From Clostridiales bacterium (lineage in GTDB: Bacteria > Bacillota > Clostridia > Saccharofermentanales > Saccharofermentanaceae), in contig JAFXMZ010000014.1 of the NCBI GenBank assembly GCA_017529925.1, forward strand, positions 1 to 64,000: DNA of 64,000 bases, written 5' to 3'. The notes under the pieces are model-generated. The model had not been told where the DNA came from. It saw nothing but the letters and a program-made list of their open reading frames with translations, and ran no database searches. Shown piece by piece: positions 25,182-33,685 of this stretch. Position numbers and translations under genes: made by a program. Position 1 is the first letter of the stretch, and each line of letters begins with the position of its first letter.

Positions 25182-27241
25182 CAGTACTTGATCCTTTCAT
25201 GAAAAACGCCGGCATATATCAGCCTGAAAGCATTTATGATCTTCTCGATATCCTCAAAGGACAGACCTGAGTTGATAAGCTGATCCTGGTCGATCTTATC
25301 CTTGATAAGAGTCCTTATAAGCGATTCGATCTCATCAAGGTCCTGAATGCCCTTGGACCTGACAGCTGCCTCGCATGTATCGGCGATCATGATGACAGCA
25401 GATTCCTGCGACGAAGGGATATGTCCCCTGTATCTGAAGAGCGATACGTCAGGATTCTCATATCCGTTCTCCTGGGCGATCCTGCAGGCCTTGTTATAGA
25501 AGAATCCGGGATATGTCGTACCGTGATGCTCGTCGATGATCTTTATTACGGGTTCGGGAAGCTTATACTTCTTGGCAAGCTTGACTCCATCCTCGGGATG
25601 AGCTGTAAGGATATTGACGCTCTCTTCAACAGAGAGATCATCATGAGGATTGTATCCCTCAGACTGATTCTCTGTAAAATACATGGGATTCTCGAGTTTA
25701 CCGATGTCATGGTAATATGATGCAACCTTGCAGAGGAGTGCATCTGCGCCTATAGCCTCTGCAGCCGCATCGGCAAGATTGGAGACCATGATCGAATGAT
25801 GATATGTTCCCGACGCCTCGATAAAGAGCCTCTTAAGAAGAGGATGACCCGGCTGAGACAGTTCGATGAGCGTAACAGGCGAAACAACATTGGACAGAAG
25901 CTCATATATCGGGATAAGACCGATAGCCATTACGATCGAGAATACGGAAGTAATGAGTGTCCAGATAATGGGATCCAGAAAACTCATATTGTTTCCGCCG
26001 AGTATAAATGTATATGCGGCAGATGCACCGACGCAGAACAGTGAAGGTAAGATGATAACAGAAGCACTGTTATACTTCCTGTTCCTGTTTCCTGCGATAA
26101 CGGCACAGACCACGACGCCCACAGTCGAAACGATCATGAATCCTATATCGAAGTTCATTACAGGCCACATTATGAACAGTTCCGCTATAGAAAGGATAAT
26201 GCCTGTAGAGATGCCGATATATGTTGCTACTATCGTGGTAAAGAACAGGATGACAACGATAAATGAAGAATATGACCTCAGGAATATTGAAAGTGCGAGA
26301 GGAATAAAGAATGCAATGACGACGGTATAGATGCCCCTCATATTATTGAGGAGCGCATGTCTCGAGGAAACGATATACCAGCTCGCAATAAAGATGACCA
26401 TGACAACATAGATCATTACCCTGACGAAAATAAGGATATCGAACGAGTCATCACGGATAAGCTCAAGATCCTGCAGATTGCTGTATGTATGCTCCGTTAC
26501 GATCTCACCTGCACCGATGATCTTTGTTCCCTTTTCGATAATGACAGGGTCGTTCATGGCAGCAGTATATGCATTATCTCCAGCATCCTTGGTAGCATTC
26601 TCGTCGAGGATCGTATTGGGTGTCATCGTAGCGCGGAGGATAGCCCTGAGCGAATCCGAGTACTCTACACCGAGGGAAGGATTACTCTGACCGAATACAT
26701 TGACCTGATCATTTATGGAATTCAGGAGCGACGACTGGTCGAGATTGTCCTTCATTATGATATCAGCCGTTGAAACTGCTTTCTCCTTGAAATAGACATA
26801 ATTCTTTCCGGGCATGGAGATAAGCGTATCTATGGTCTGATCATCGAGTACAAGGCCCATCTCTTCGTTTAGCATATCTTTATATGCAGCAGCTTCCTCT
26901 GTCAGATCGGGCTTTATCGAACCGAGCTCGGTAAGGATATTCCTTCTTGCCTCATCCGTGACCTTGAAGAACTTCTCGACATTATCGATATTCTGCTCCG
27001 AAAGGTCTTCAGAGCGGATAAAGACTGATCCTGCATTATTTTTGGCCGTAACAGCCTGATACTCAGTCTGAAAGGAATCAACGAAAGTCCTCTGAGCATA
27101 GATATCACGGTCACAGACAGATCCTACATTAAGGTCATAGCTCGGCGGTCTGTAACCGTAATAGACGATCGCGACAGCTATCGCGGTCATCAGAAAAACA
27201 ACAATTATCTGCTGAAATCTCAGCCAAAAACCGTTATTCAT
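25181..27241 (-). CDS. pgpH: PgpH-type 7TM-HD phosphodiesterase
   Basis: 686 aa membrane protein. One N-terminal membrane segment, an extracellular region of about 230 residues (7TMR-HDED type), seven membrane segments, then a cytoplasmic HD domain with TYHHSIMVSNLADAA, YYHDIGKLENP and a late DEHHGTT. Characterised members hydrolyse cyclic di-AMP to pApA, affecting osmotic and wall homeostasis; the substrate here is inferred from the architecture. The start at 27241 is chosen because AAGGAG lies 7 bases upstream. It overlaps the end of phoH by 8 bases and shares a base with ybeY-era. Confidence 0.9.
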   Translation of the reverse strand: MNNGFWLRFQQIIVVFLMTAIAVAIVYYGYRPPSYDLNVGSVCDRDIYAQRTFVDSFQTEYQAVTAKNNAGSVFIRSEDLSEQNIDNVEKFFKVTDEARRNILTELGSIKPDLTEEAAAYKDMLNEEMGLVLDDQTIDTLISMPGKNYVYFKEKAVSTADIIMKDNLDQSSLLNSINDQVNVFGQSNPSLGVEYSDSLRAILRATMTPNTILDENATKDAGDNAYTAAMNDPVIIEKGTKIIGAGEIVTEHTYSNLQDLELIRDDSFDILIFVRVMIYVVMVIFIASWYIVSSRHALLNNMRGIYTVVIAFFIPLALSIFLRSYSSFIVVILFFTTIVATYIGISTGIILSIAELFIMWPVMNFDIGFMIVSTVGVVVCAVIAGNRNRKYNSASVIILPSLFCVGASAAYTFILGGNNMSFLDPIIWTLITSVFSIVMAIGLIPIYELLSNVVSPVTLIELSQPGHPLLKRLFIEASGTYHHSIMVSNLADAAAEAIGADALLCKVASYYHDIGKLENPMYFTENQSEGYNPHDDLSVEESVNILTAHPEDGVKLAKKYKLPEPVIKIIDEHHGTTYPGFFYNKACRIAQENGYENPDVSLFRYRGHIPSSQESAVIMIADTCEAAVRSKGIQDLDEIESLIRTLIKDKIDQDQLINSGLSFEDIEKIINAFRLIYAGVFHERIKY

Positions 27242-28181
27242 CACACTTCTCCTTATCCTTACGATCGTAAGCTTCAACTATCCTCTGAACCAGGGGGTTA
27301 CGAACGATATCAGCATTTTTGAGCGAGACAATGCTCACACCTTCAACTCCTTCAAGAACATTCATACAGTCATAAAGACCGCTCATGGTTCCCCTCGGAA
27401 GATCGATCTGTGTAAAATCTCCGCATACACATGCCCTGCAGTTAAGACCGAGTCTTGTCAGGAACATCTTCATCTGCTCTGCAGTAGTATTCTGTGCCTC
27501 ATCAAGAAGGACAAATGCATCATCAAGATTCCTTCCTCTCATAAATGCAAGAGGCGATACCTCGATAAGTCCCTTCTCGTAATACCTCTCGAAAAGCTCA
27601 TTGCCGAGAAGTACGGACAGAGCATCATATATAGGCCTCATATAAGGATTGACCTTCTCTTCTATATCTCCGGGAAGGAAGCCGAGCCTCTCTCCTGCTT
27701 CAACTGCAGGTCTGGTAAGGATTATCCTTGAGACTTCCCTGTTTCTGAATGCCTTGACTGCCATCGCTACGCCGAGAAATGTCTTTCCGGAACCTGCCGG
27801 ACCGCTGCAGACTACGAGCTCGTTTCTCTCGAGCGAATCGACATAGACTCTCTGGCCGAGAGTCTTAGCCTTGACCGGTCTTCCGGAAGGAGTCGTATAT
27901 ACGATCCTGTCTTCATCCTGAAGGAATTCCTCTATCTTTCCGTTACGGGCCAGAAAAATAAGATAATCAACGAGCCTGGTATCTATGGCGCCTGATGATG
28001 AAAGTGTATCCATAGCGGAAATTACAGAGCTTGCACGTGAAAGATTGAGATTATTGTCAGAAGATAAAACGACACAATCCCCGTCGACTTCGATCGTTAT
28101 ATCGAATGAAGAAGAAATACGGGCAAGATGATCGCCTGTTGAAAGATCGCCTATATTACTGCAACTTATCCGCTGTGTCAT
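27234..28181 (-). CDS. phoH: PhoH-like ATPase
   Basis: 315 aa. P-loop ATPase with CSGPAGSGKTFLGVAMAV (Walker A), FVLLDEAQNTTAEQMKMFLTR (Walker B), and GDFTQIDLPRGTMSGL. An N-terminal KH-like portion precedes the ATPase. Its function is probably RNA-related; the exact role in Firmicutes is unsettled. ATG at 28181 has GGAAGGA 6 bases upstream, and a longer GTG start at 28208 would overlap the preceding gene. The conserved order phoH, pgpH, ybeY, era, recO supports the call. Confidence 0.9.
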   Translation of the reverse strand: MTQRISCSNIGDLSTGDHLARISSSFDITIEVDGDCVVLSSDNNLNLSRASSVISAMDTLSSSGAIDTRLVDYLIFLARNGKIEEFLQDEDRIVYTTPSGRPVKAKTLGQRVYVDSLERNELVVCSGPAGSGKTFLGVAMAVKAFRNREVSRIILTRPAVEAGERLGFLPGDIEEKVNPYMRPIYDALSVLLGNELFERYYEKGLIEVSPLAFMRGRNLDDAFVLLDEAQNTTAEQMKMFLTRLGLNCRACVCGDFTQIDLPRGTMSGLYDCMNVLEGVEGVSIVSLKNADIVRNPLVQRIVEAYDRKDKEKCDE

Positions 28182-28204
28182 CAACTGTCCTTCCCGTGTG
28201 AAGA

Positions 28205-29125
28205 TCACTTATCATTATACAATAAAGAAAGTTGCGAGAGCACGTTTTTATAATAATCGGGCAGTTCGGAATCAAATGATATGAGTCTTCCGGTCCTCGG
28301 ATGAACAAATTCGATCGATTTACTGTGGAGGCACTGTCCCGTAAGTCCGAAATCTTTTCGACGAGGAGCATATAAGGGATCACCCAGGACAGGATGGCCG
28401 ATAAAGGTCATATGAGCCCTTATCTGGTGAGTCCTTCCCGTCTCGAGGAGCAAAGATAGATCCGTAGCTTCGGTATACCTGTTTACGACAGTAAAGTGGG
28501 TAACCGAAGGCTTTCCGCCCTCGGTAACGCTCATCTTCCTCCTGTCACCTCCGCTGCGGCCGACGGGAGCATCTATCGTACCCTCTTCATTTGAGATAAC
28601 GCCATATACAAGTGCCCTGTACTGACGCTTTATATCATGAGCTGCTATCATCTCAGCCATCTTCACATGAGTCTCGTTGTTCTTTACGGCGACCATAAGG
28701 CCTGACGTATCCTTGTCAATCCTGTGAACGATACCGGGCCTTAAGACACCGTTGATATCAGACAGATTGTCCTTGCAGTGGAACAGGAGCGCATTTACGA
28801 GAGTATCATCATAATGTCCGCAGGCGGGATGGACTACCATACCCTGTGGCTTATTGATGATTATCAGATCATCATCCTCATATACGATATCAAGCGGGAT
28901 ATCGACCGGCTTTATATCAGTGGAAACAGGTTCCGGGATCTCATATCCGACTTCATCTCCTTTTGAGAGCTTATATCCGGATTTTGTGACGACCTTACCG
29001 TTAACGGTAACCTTACCGTCTGAGATAATCCCCGAAAGAAAAGACCTGGTATATGAATCCTCTTCACGGCTCAGGAATACGTCAAGTCTCAGGTTATCTT
29101 CGTCACAGATCAGGAATTCATCCAT
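28205..29125 (-). CDS. rluD: RluA-family 23S rRNA pseudouridine synthase
   Basis: 306 aa. An N-terminal S4 RNA-binding domain (DGKVTVNGKVVTKSGYKLSKGDEV) is followed by the catalytic domain with VHRIDKDTSGLMVAVKN, which contains the active-site Asp, and GRTHQIRAHMTFIGHPVLGDPLY. The best guess is RluD-type modification of 23S rRNA; RluA and RluC members share these motifs. The start overlaps the lspA end by 8 bases. Confidence 0.88.
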   Translation of the reverse strand: MDEFLICDEDNLRLDVFLSREEDSYTRSFLSGIISDGKVTVNGKVVTKSGYKLSKGDEVGYEIPEPVSTDIKPVDIPLDIVYEDDDLIIINKPQGMVVHPACGHYDDTLVNALLFHCKDNLSDINGVLRPGIVHRIDKDTSGLMVAVKNNETHVKMAEMIAAHDIKRQYRALVYGVISNEEGTIDAPVGRSGGDRRKMSVTEGGKPSVTHFTVVNRYTEATDLSLLLETGRTHQIRAHMTFIGHPVLGDPLYAPRRKDFGLTGQCLHSKSIEFVHPRTGRLISFDSELPDYYKNVLSQLSLLYNDK

Positions 29126-29669
29126 TCGAAGCCTCCTTCTTTTTCATGAACGAATCGAGAAAGCTGTCGAACTTTTTCGACTTGAAGATTAGGGCAAATA
29201 TGATAAGCCCCGTTCCGACAACGGCACATATATCTGCCACATTAAATATCGGGAACGTATAGGAACCGAAATCAAATCTCAGGAAATCAACTACATACTT
29301 AAGCCTGAACCTGTCAACAAGATTGCCCGCGGCACCGGCGAAAAGGAGCAGAAAGGCAACCGACAGAAGATCGAATTCTTTTCGAAATGAGGACTTGATA
29401 AGACATATCAGGATGACTACAGCCATTACAACGGAAACAGCAGTAAGGAAAGCCAGGCCCCACTTCTTGTCAGCAAACAGTGAAAATGCACTTCCGGTAT
29501 TTCTTACATGATCCAGATAGAAAAACTTATCGATTACCTTTACGGTATCGCCGTATCCGATATTCCTTACCACTGCGATCTTGGTTATCTGATCAACTGC
29601 AATAAAGAAAACAGATATAAGCAGAAAAACGACTGTACGCCTTTTATCCTTGATATCACTCATATTCAT
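29118..29669 (-). CDS. lspA: Signal peptidase II (prolipoprotein)
   Basis: 183 aa with four membrane segments. Cleaves the lipoprotein signal peptide after diacylglyceryl transfer. Catalytic Asp residues lie in AGAAGNLVDRFR and FNVADICAVVG, and the conserved HVRNTGSAFSLF loop is present. A plausible client is the lipoprotein at 62203. ATGs at 29669 and 29663 are both possible starts; both overlap the end of the preceding gene, indicating coupling. Confidence 0.93.
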   Translation of the reverse strand: MNMSDIKDKRRTVVFLLISVFFIAVDQITKIAVVRNIGYGDTVKVIDKFFYLDHVRNTGSAFSLFADKKWGLAFLTAVSVVMAVVILICLIKSSFRKEFDLLSVAFLLLFAGAAGNLVDRFRLKYVVDFLRFDFGSYTFPIFNVADICAVVGTGLIIFALIFKSKKFDSFLDSFMKKKEASNG

Positions 29670-30435
29670 TAAAACGCCTTATCTCAAGGCATCTCCCTTC
29701 ATCATCTAAGGAAGCAATGACACCGCACATTACTCCTTCACCCTCCTGCGGATCATATCTCTCAGGAAGCTTATCCTTTAATCTGCCTAAAGATCTTGAG
29801 ATCTCCATTCCGATGACCGAATCGACACAACCGGACATCCCTATATCAGTTATATAACCTGTTCCGCCCTTCAGAACTCTGTTATCGGCTGTCTGTACAT
29901 GGGTATGCGTTCCGAAGACAACACTTACACGTCCGTCAAGAAGATAGCCCATTGCGGTCTTTTCTGCCGTAGCCTCGGCATGAAAATCTACAACGATCCC
30001 GTTAACATGCTCATCCTTAAGGCGTGATATAAGTTCTTCTGCTTTGTTAAAAGGATTATCCGGGATCGGATTCATGGCAAACTGTCCAAGAAGATTGATC
30101 ACACCAAGCTTAAATCCGTTCTTCTCAACGATGCAGTATTCATTCCCGGGCCACTTGCCGCCGACATTTGACGGAACGACGATATTATCGTATTTCCCGA
30201 CCTGTGACAGAAACTCATAACTTCCGAAAGTATGATTACCGAGAGTTATCACATCAGCTCCGAGGCGGAAGAACTCATCGGCGATCTTAGGAGTTATCCC
30301 GACGCCGTGAGCAGCATTCTCTCCGTTGACTATGCAAAAATCGATATTCTCGCGTCTGATAAGATCCGGAAGAGTTTTGTTGAGTACTCTTCTTCCGGGG
30401 GCAGCGCAGACATCACCGACTATAAGGATCTTCAA
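29656..30435 (-). CDS. ymdB: YmdB-type metallophosphoesterase
   Basis: 259 aa, TIGR00282 family. Metal ligands are visible in LIVGDVCAAPGRR, VNGENAAHGVGI, LGNHTFGS, DFHAEATAEK and GTHTHVQTADN. Bacillus YmdB is a cyclic nucleotide and 2',3'-phosphodiesterase that influences biofilm and motility decisions; the physiological substrate here is unknown. It heads a compact leftward run into lspA, with 14 bases of overlap. Confidence 0.88.
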   Translation of the reverse strand: MKILIVGDVCAAPGRRVLNKTLPDLIRRENIDFCIVNGENAAHGVGITPKIADEFFRLGADVITLGNHTFGSYEFLSQVGKYDNIVVPSNVGGKWPGNEYCIVEKNGFKLGVINLLGQFAMNPIPDNPFNKAEELISRLKDEHVNGIVVDFHAEATAEKTAMGYLLDGRVSVVFGTHTHVQTADNRVLKGGTGYITDIGMSGCVDSVIGMEISRSLGRLKDKLPERYDPQEGEGVMCGVIASLDDEGRCLEIRRFNEYE

Positions 30436-30522
30436 TATCTTTCCCTTTCCGCCTCTATTTTGCGACTGTAATTATATCATGTTCTTATCCTTTACTCAAA
30501 AAAGCATATTATAAATATGAAA

Positions 30523-30548
30523 CGGGAGATGCCATCCGGCATCTCCCG
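30523..30548 (-). terminator. Terminator after pnp
   Basis: CGGGAGATGCC and GGCATCTCCCG form a perfect 11-base stem with a four-base loop, about 40 bases past the pnp stop. The T tract is imperfect. Confidence 0.75.
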
Positions 30549-30586
30549 CAATCTTACTGTTATTGATATTCAGTCACTTCATGCGA

Positions 30587-32827
30587 TCAGAATTCGATCC
30601 TTCTGCCCTTATGGGAACCTTCATCATCATTATCATTGTTGAAGTTCCTTCTCTCACGATTGCCGGAGAAACCGTTCCTTCTCTCACGGTTCTGCCTGGG
30701 CTCACGCTTCCTGGGCTCTTCCTCAACATAACCCTCGGGCTTGGGGAGAGTATCACGGATCGAAAGATTAAGCCTGCCCTGGGAATCGATCTCAATGAGC
30801 TTGACCTTAACCTTGTCACCTTCATGTACGACATCCTCAACCTTGTCTACCCTGTTCCATGCGAGCTTGCTGATATGTACAAGGCCTTCCTTACCGGGAA
30901 GGAATTCTACGAATGCACCGAAGTCCATAAGTCTTGTTACGACTCCGTCAAACACTTCGCCGACCTCAGGATCGGAGATAATACCGTTGATGATGGACTG
31001 GGCCTTTGCAGCCTTCTCAAGATCAGGTGTGGAGATATAGAGCATACCGTCATCATTGATGTTGATATCGGCACCGGTGTCAGCAATGATCTTGTTGATG
31101 ACCTTTCCGCCTGATCCGATGACTTCACGGATCTTGTCAACAGGGATCTGCATTGAGATGATCCTGGGTGCGTACTTGGAAAGCTCCTTACGGGGTGCGG
31201 GGATACAGGGCAGGATGATCTCATTGATGATCTTAAGACGACCCTTACGTGTCATCTCGAAAGCAGCCTTGATGATATCAAGAGAAAGTCCCTCTACCTT
31301 GATATCGACCTGTATAGAAGTGATACCTTCCGTTGTACCTGCAACCTTAAAGTCCATATCACCGAAGAAGTCCTCGATACCCTGGATATCCATAAATACG
31401 AGGAAATCCTCATCATTCTCTTCGTTAACAATAAGTCCTGAGGAAATACCTGCAACAGGTCTCTTGATCGGAACACCTGCATCCATGAGCGAAAGAGTGG
31501 ATGCACAGACAGAACCCTGTGATGTAGATCCGTTACTCATTGTGATCTCGGATACTGTCCTGATAGCATAAGGGAATTCCTCCTCAGAAGGAAGAACAGG
31601 AATAAGGGATCTCTCTGCGAGAGCACCATGACCGATCTCACGTCTTCCGGGAGATCTGGAAGCCTTAGCCTCACCGACGGAATAACCGGGGAAATTATAG
31701 TGATGGATATATCTCTTGGATGTCTGCTCATCAAGGCCCTCGAGTTTCTGTGCATCAGCAAGAGGAGCGAGAGTACAGATGTTCATGACCTGTGTCTGTC
31801 CTCTCTGGAAGAAAGAGGAACCGTGAACTCTGGGAAGTACTCCGACATCACAGGAAAGAGGTCTGATCTCATCAAGAGCTCTTCCGTCAACACGTACATG
31901 CTCTCTGAACAGATAGTCTCTTACTACCTTCTTCTCGAGCTTGTAGATAGCATCAGCAGCCCATGAGGAAAGTCCCTCCTCCTTGCTCTCGAGGAGCTCG
32001 ACAACTTCTTCCTGAAGCTTAGCTACATTAGCATCCCTGACGCTCTTGTCATCGGAAAGAACAGCCTGGCGCATCTTGTCCCAGCCATATTCCTTGACCA
32101 TAGCGAATACATCCTCAGGTACATCAGCAGACTCATACTCAAACTTGGGCTTGCCGATCTCAGCAACGATAGAATCGATGAACTTAACGATCTCCTTGAT
32201 AACTTCATGACCGTCAGCGATAGCCTGTAGCATGATATCATCGGGAACTTCGTTAGCACCGGCCTCGACCATGCAGATCTTGTCTCTTGTACCTGCAAGC
32301 GTTACATACATCTGAGATACTTCCCTCTCAGCAAGATTCGGGTTGATAACAGTCTTATTGTCGATAAGTCCGAGGACTACGCCGCCGACAGGGCCCTTCC
32401 ACGGGATATCGGAGATCGCGATAGCGATCGAAGTACCGAGCATGGCTGTGATCTCAGGTGAACAGTCAGGATCTACTGCCATAACTGTGTTATTGACAAC
32501 GACATCATTCCTGAGGTCCTTGGGGAACAGAGGACGGATAGGTCTGTCGATAACTCTGGATGTAAGGATAGCCTTCTCTCCGGGTCTTCCCTCTCTCTTG
32601 AGGTAACCACCGGGGATCTTGCCTACTGCATACATCTTCTCTTCATAGTCAACTGACAGAGGGAAGAAATCGATACCGTCCCTGGGTGTAGCGGAAGCGG
32701 TAACTGTTGAAAGAACGGCAGTCTCACCATATTTGATGAGAACGGAACCGTTCGCGAACTGTGCGATCTTACCGGTCTGTACCTCTAAGGGTCTGCCGGC
32801 GATCTCGGTCTTGAAGATCTTTTCCAT
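30587..32827 (-). CDS. pnp: Polyribonucleotide nucleotidyltransferase
   Basis: 746 aa. Phosphorolytic 3'-5' exoribonuclease of the degradosome. Two RNase PH domains (the second with GRREIGHGALAERSLIPV and TSQGSVCASTLSLMDAGVP), a KH domain (IREVIGSGGKVINKIIADTG), an S1 domain (VTRLMDFGAFVEFLPGKEGLVHIS) and a basic, Arg-Asn-rich tail. AAGGAG precedes the start. A long hairpin in its leader may be an autoregulatory site. Confidence 0.96.
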   Translation of the reverse strand: MEKIFKTEIAGRPLEVQTGKIAQFANGSVLIKYGETAVLSTVTASATPRDGIDFFPLSVDYEEKMYAVGKIPGGYLKREGRPGEKAILTSRVIDRPIRPLFPKDLRNDVVVNNTVMAVDPDCSPEITAMLGTSIAIAISDIPWKGPVGGVVLGLIDNKTVINPNLAEREVSQMYVTLAGTRDKICMVEAGANEVPDDIMLQAIADGHEVIKEIVKFIDSIVAEIGKPKFEYESADVPEDVFAMVKEYGWDKMRQAVLSDDKSVRDANVAKLQEEVVELLESKEEGLSSWAADAIYKLEKKVVRDYLFREHVRVDGRALDEIRPLSCDVGVLPRVHGSSFFQRGQTQVMNICTLAPLADAQKLEGLDEQTSKRYIHHYNFPGYSVGEAKASRSPGRREIGHGALAERSLIPVLPSEEEFPYAIRTVSEITMSNGSTSQGSVCASTLSLMDAGVPIKRPVAGISSGLIVNEENDEDFLVFMDIQGIEDFFGDMDFKVAGTTEGITSIQVDIKVEGLSLDIIKAAFEMTRKGRLKIINEIILPCIPAPRKELSKYAPRIISMQIPVDKIREVIGSGGKVINKIIADTGADININDDGMLYISTPDLEKAAKAQSIINGIISDPEVGEVFDGVVTRLMDFGAFVEFLPGKEGLVHISKLAWNRVDKVEDVVHEGDKVKVKLIEIDSQGRLNLSIRDTLPKPEGYVEEEPRKREPRQNRERRNGFSGNRERRNFNNDNDDEGSHKGRRIEF

Positions 32828-32856
32828 TAGAATCTCTCCTTATAGATATTTATTGT

Positions 32857-32936
32857 CTTACAAGGAGGTAGTCCGCAGATTCAGATTACGGAAGCATTCC
32901 CGGGATCTCAATCTACACACTACTCGCCCTTGTAAG
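32857..32936 (-). promoter_or_regulatory. Long hairpin in the pnp leader
   Basis: CTTACAAGG at 32857-32865 pairs with CCTTGTAAG at 32928-32936, with further partial pairing inward, 30 bases upstream of the pnp start. In other bacteria PNPase represses itself at an RNase III-cut leader stem. A similar role here is inferred from position and shape. Confidence 0.5.
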
Positions 32937-33053
32937 AATGCCTTAACGGCCTTTTAAATTATACCCTAAAGTGTCTGAAACACAAATAATAAAAATAATA
33001 TATGATATACTGACATGGAAATGACCGGTCAGGGTCCTACGGAGGAAAATAAG

Positions 33054-33605
33054 ATGGACGAGAAGAGCAAGATGCAAAAAGGCGAGCCTTTCAATGTCAA
33101 TATGGATGACAATCTCCTTAAGGAGAGGCGCGAATGCCGTGAACTGTGCTTCGAATACAATCAGATAAGTGCCGTAAACGGTTCGGAAAGAAGAAAGAAG
33201 ATCCGCGGTATACTCGGCTCAGTTAAAGGAGATATGATCAACGTTGAGCCTCCGTTTTTCTGCGATTACGGATGGAATGTCGAAGTCGGGGAAAACTTTT
33301 ATTCAGAGTGTAATCTCGTTATCCAGGATGCAGGAGGAGTTACATTCGGCGACAACGTTTTCGTAGGTCCCAACTGCGGGTTCTACACCAAGGCCAGGCC
33401 TTTTGACTTCGAGAGAAGATCGGAAGGTGTGGAATTTGCCCGTCCCATCAAGGTCGGCGACAATGTATGTTTCGGACCGAACGTACATGTAATGCAGGGT
33501 GTAACTATCGGCAAGGGCGCTTATATCCTGGGCGGAAGCGTTGTTACTGATGATGTACCCGAGAATGCGATAATGTCAGGTAATCCTGCAGTACAGATCA
33601 ACTGA
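33054..33605 (+). CDS. Left-handed beta-helix acetyltransferase-like protein lacking the usual catalytic His
   Basis: 183 aa, of the maltose/galactoside O-acetyltransferase type: an N-terminal helical cap (KERRECRELCFEYNQI) followed by hexapeptide repeats from GWNVEVGENFYSECN to GSVVTDDVPENAIMSGNPAVQI. Family members have His-Pro in the ATHP loop; here the loop reads TKARPFDFERR, with Arg in place of the catalytic His. It may have lost acetyltransferase activity or work differently. The start at 33054 has GGAGG upstream; an in-frame ATG at 33015 does not. Single gene between pnp and a bidirectional terminator. Confidence 0.85.
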   Translation: MDEKSKMQKGEPFNVNMDDNLLKERRECRELCFEYNQISAVNGSERRKKIRGILGSVKGDMINVEPPFFCDYGWNVEVGENFYSECNLVIQDAGGVTFGDNVFVGPNCGFYTKARPFDFERRSEGVEFARPIKVGDNVCFGPNVHVMQGVTIGKGAYILGGSVVTDDVPENAIMSGNPAVQIN

Positions 33606-33627
33606 TCGACGATCTTACATATCACAA

Positions 33628-33667
33628 CAAAAAAGAGGATGCACTCTGACAGGGCGCATCCTCTTTT
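33628..33667. terminator. Bidirectional terminator
   Basis: AAAAGAGGATGC and GCATCCTCTTTT form a perfect 12-base stem between the convergent acetyltransferase-like gene and the 5S-like carboxyltransferase gene. Confidence 0.88.
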
Positions 33668-33685
33668 CGATATTGCTTCTAAAGA

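Noticed and set aside
28181..28208. Upstream GTG start for phoH
   Set aside because: It would overlap the preceding gene and lacks a ribosome site, while the ATG at 28181 has GGAAGGA at the right distance.
33628..33667. Strong palindromes as CRISPR or REP repeats
   Set aside because: Each is a single hairpin with flanking T runs at a gene end; they differ in sequence and behave as terminators.
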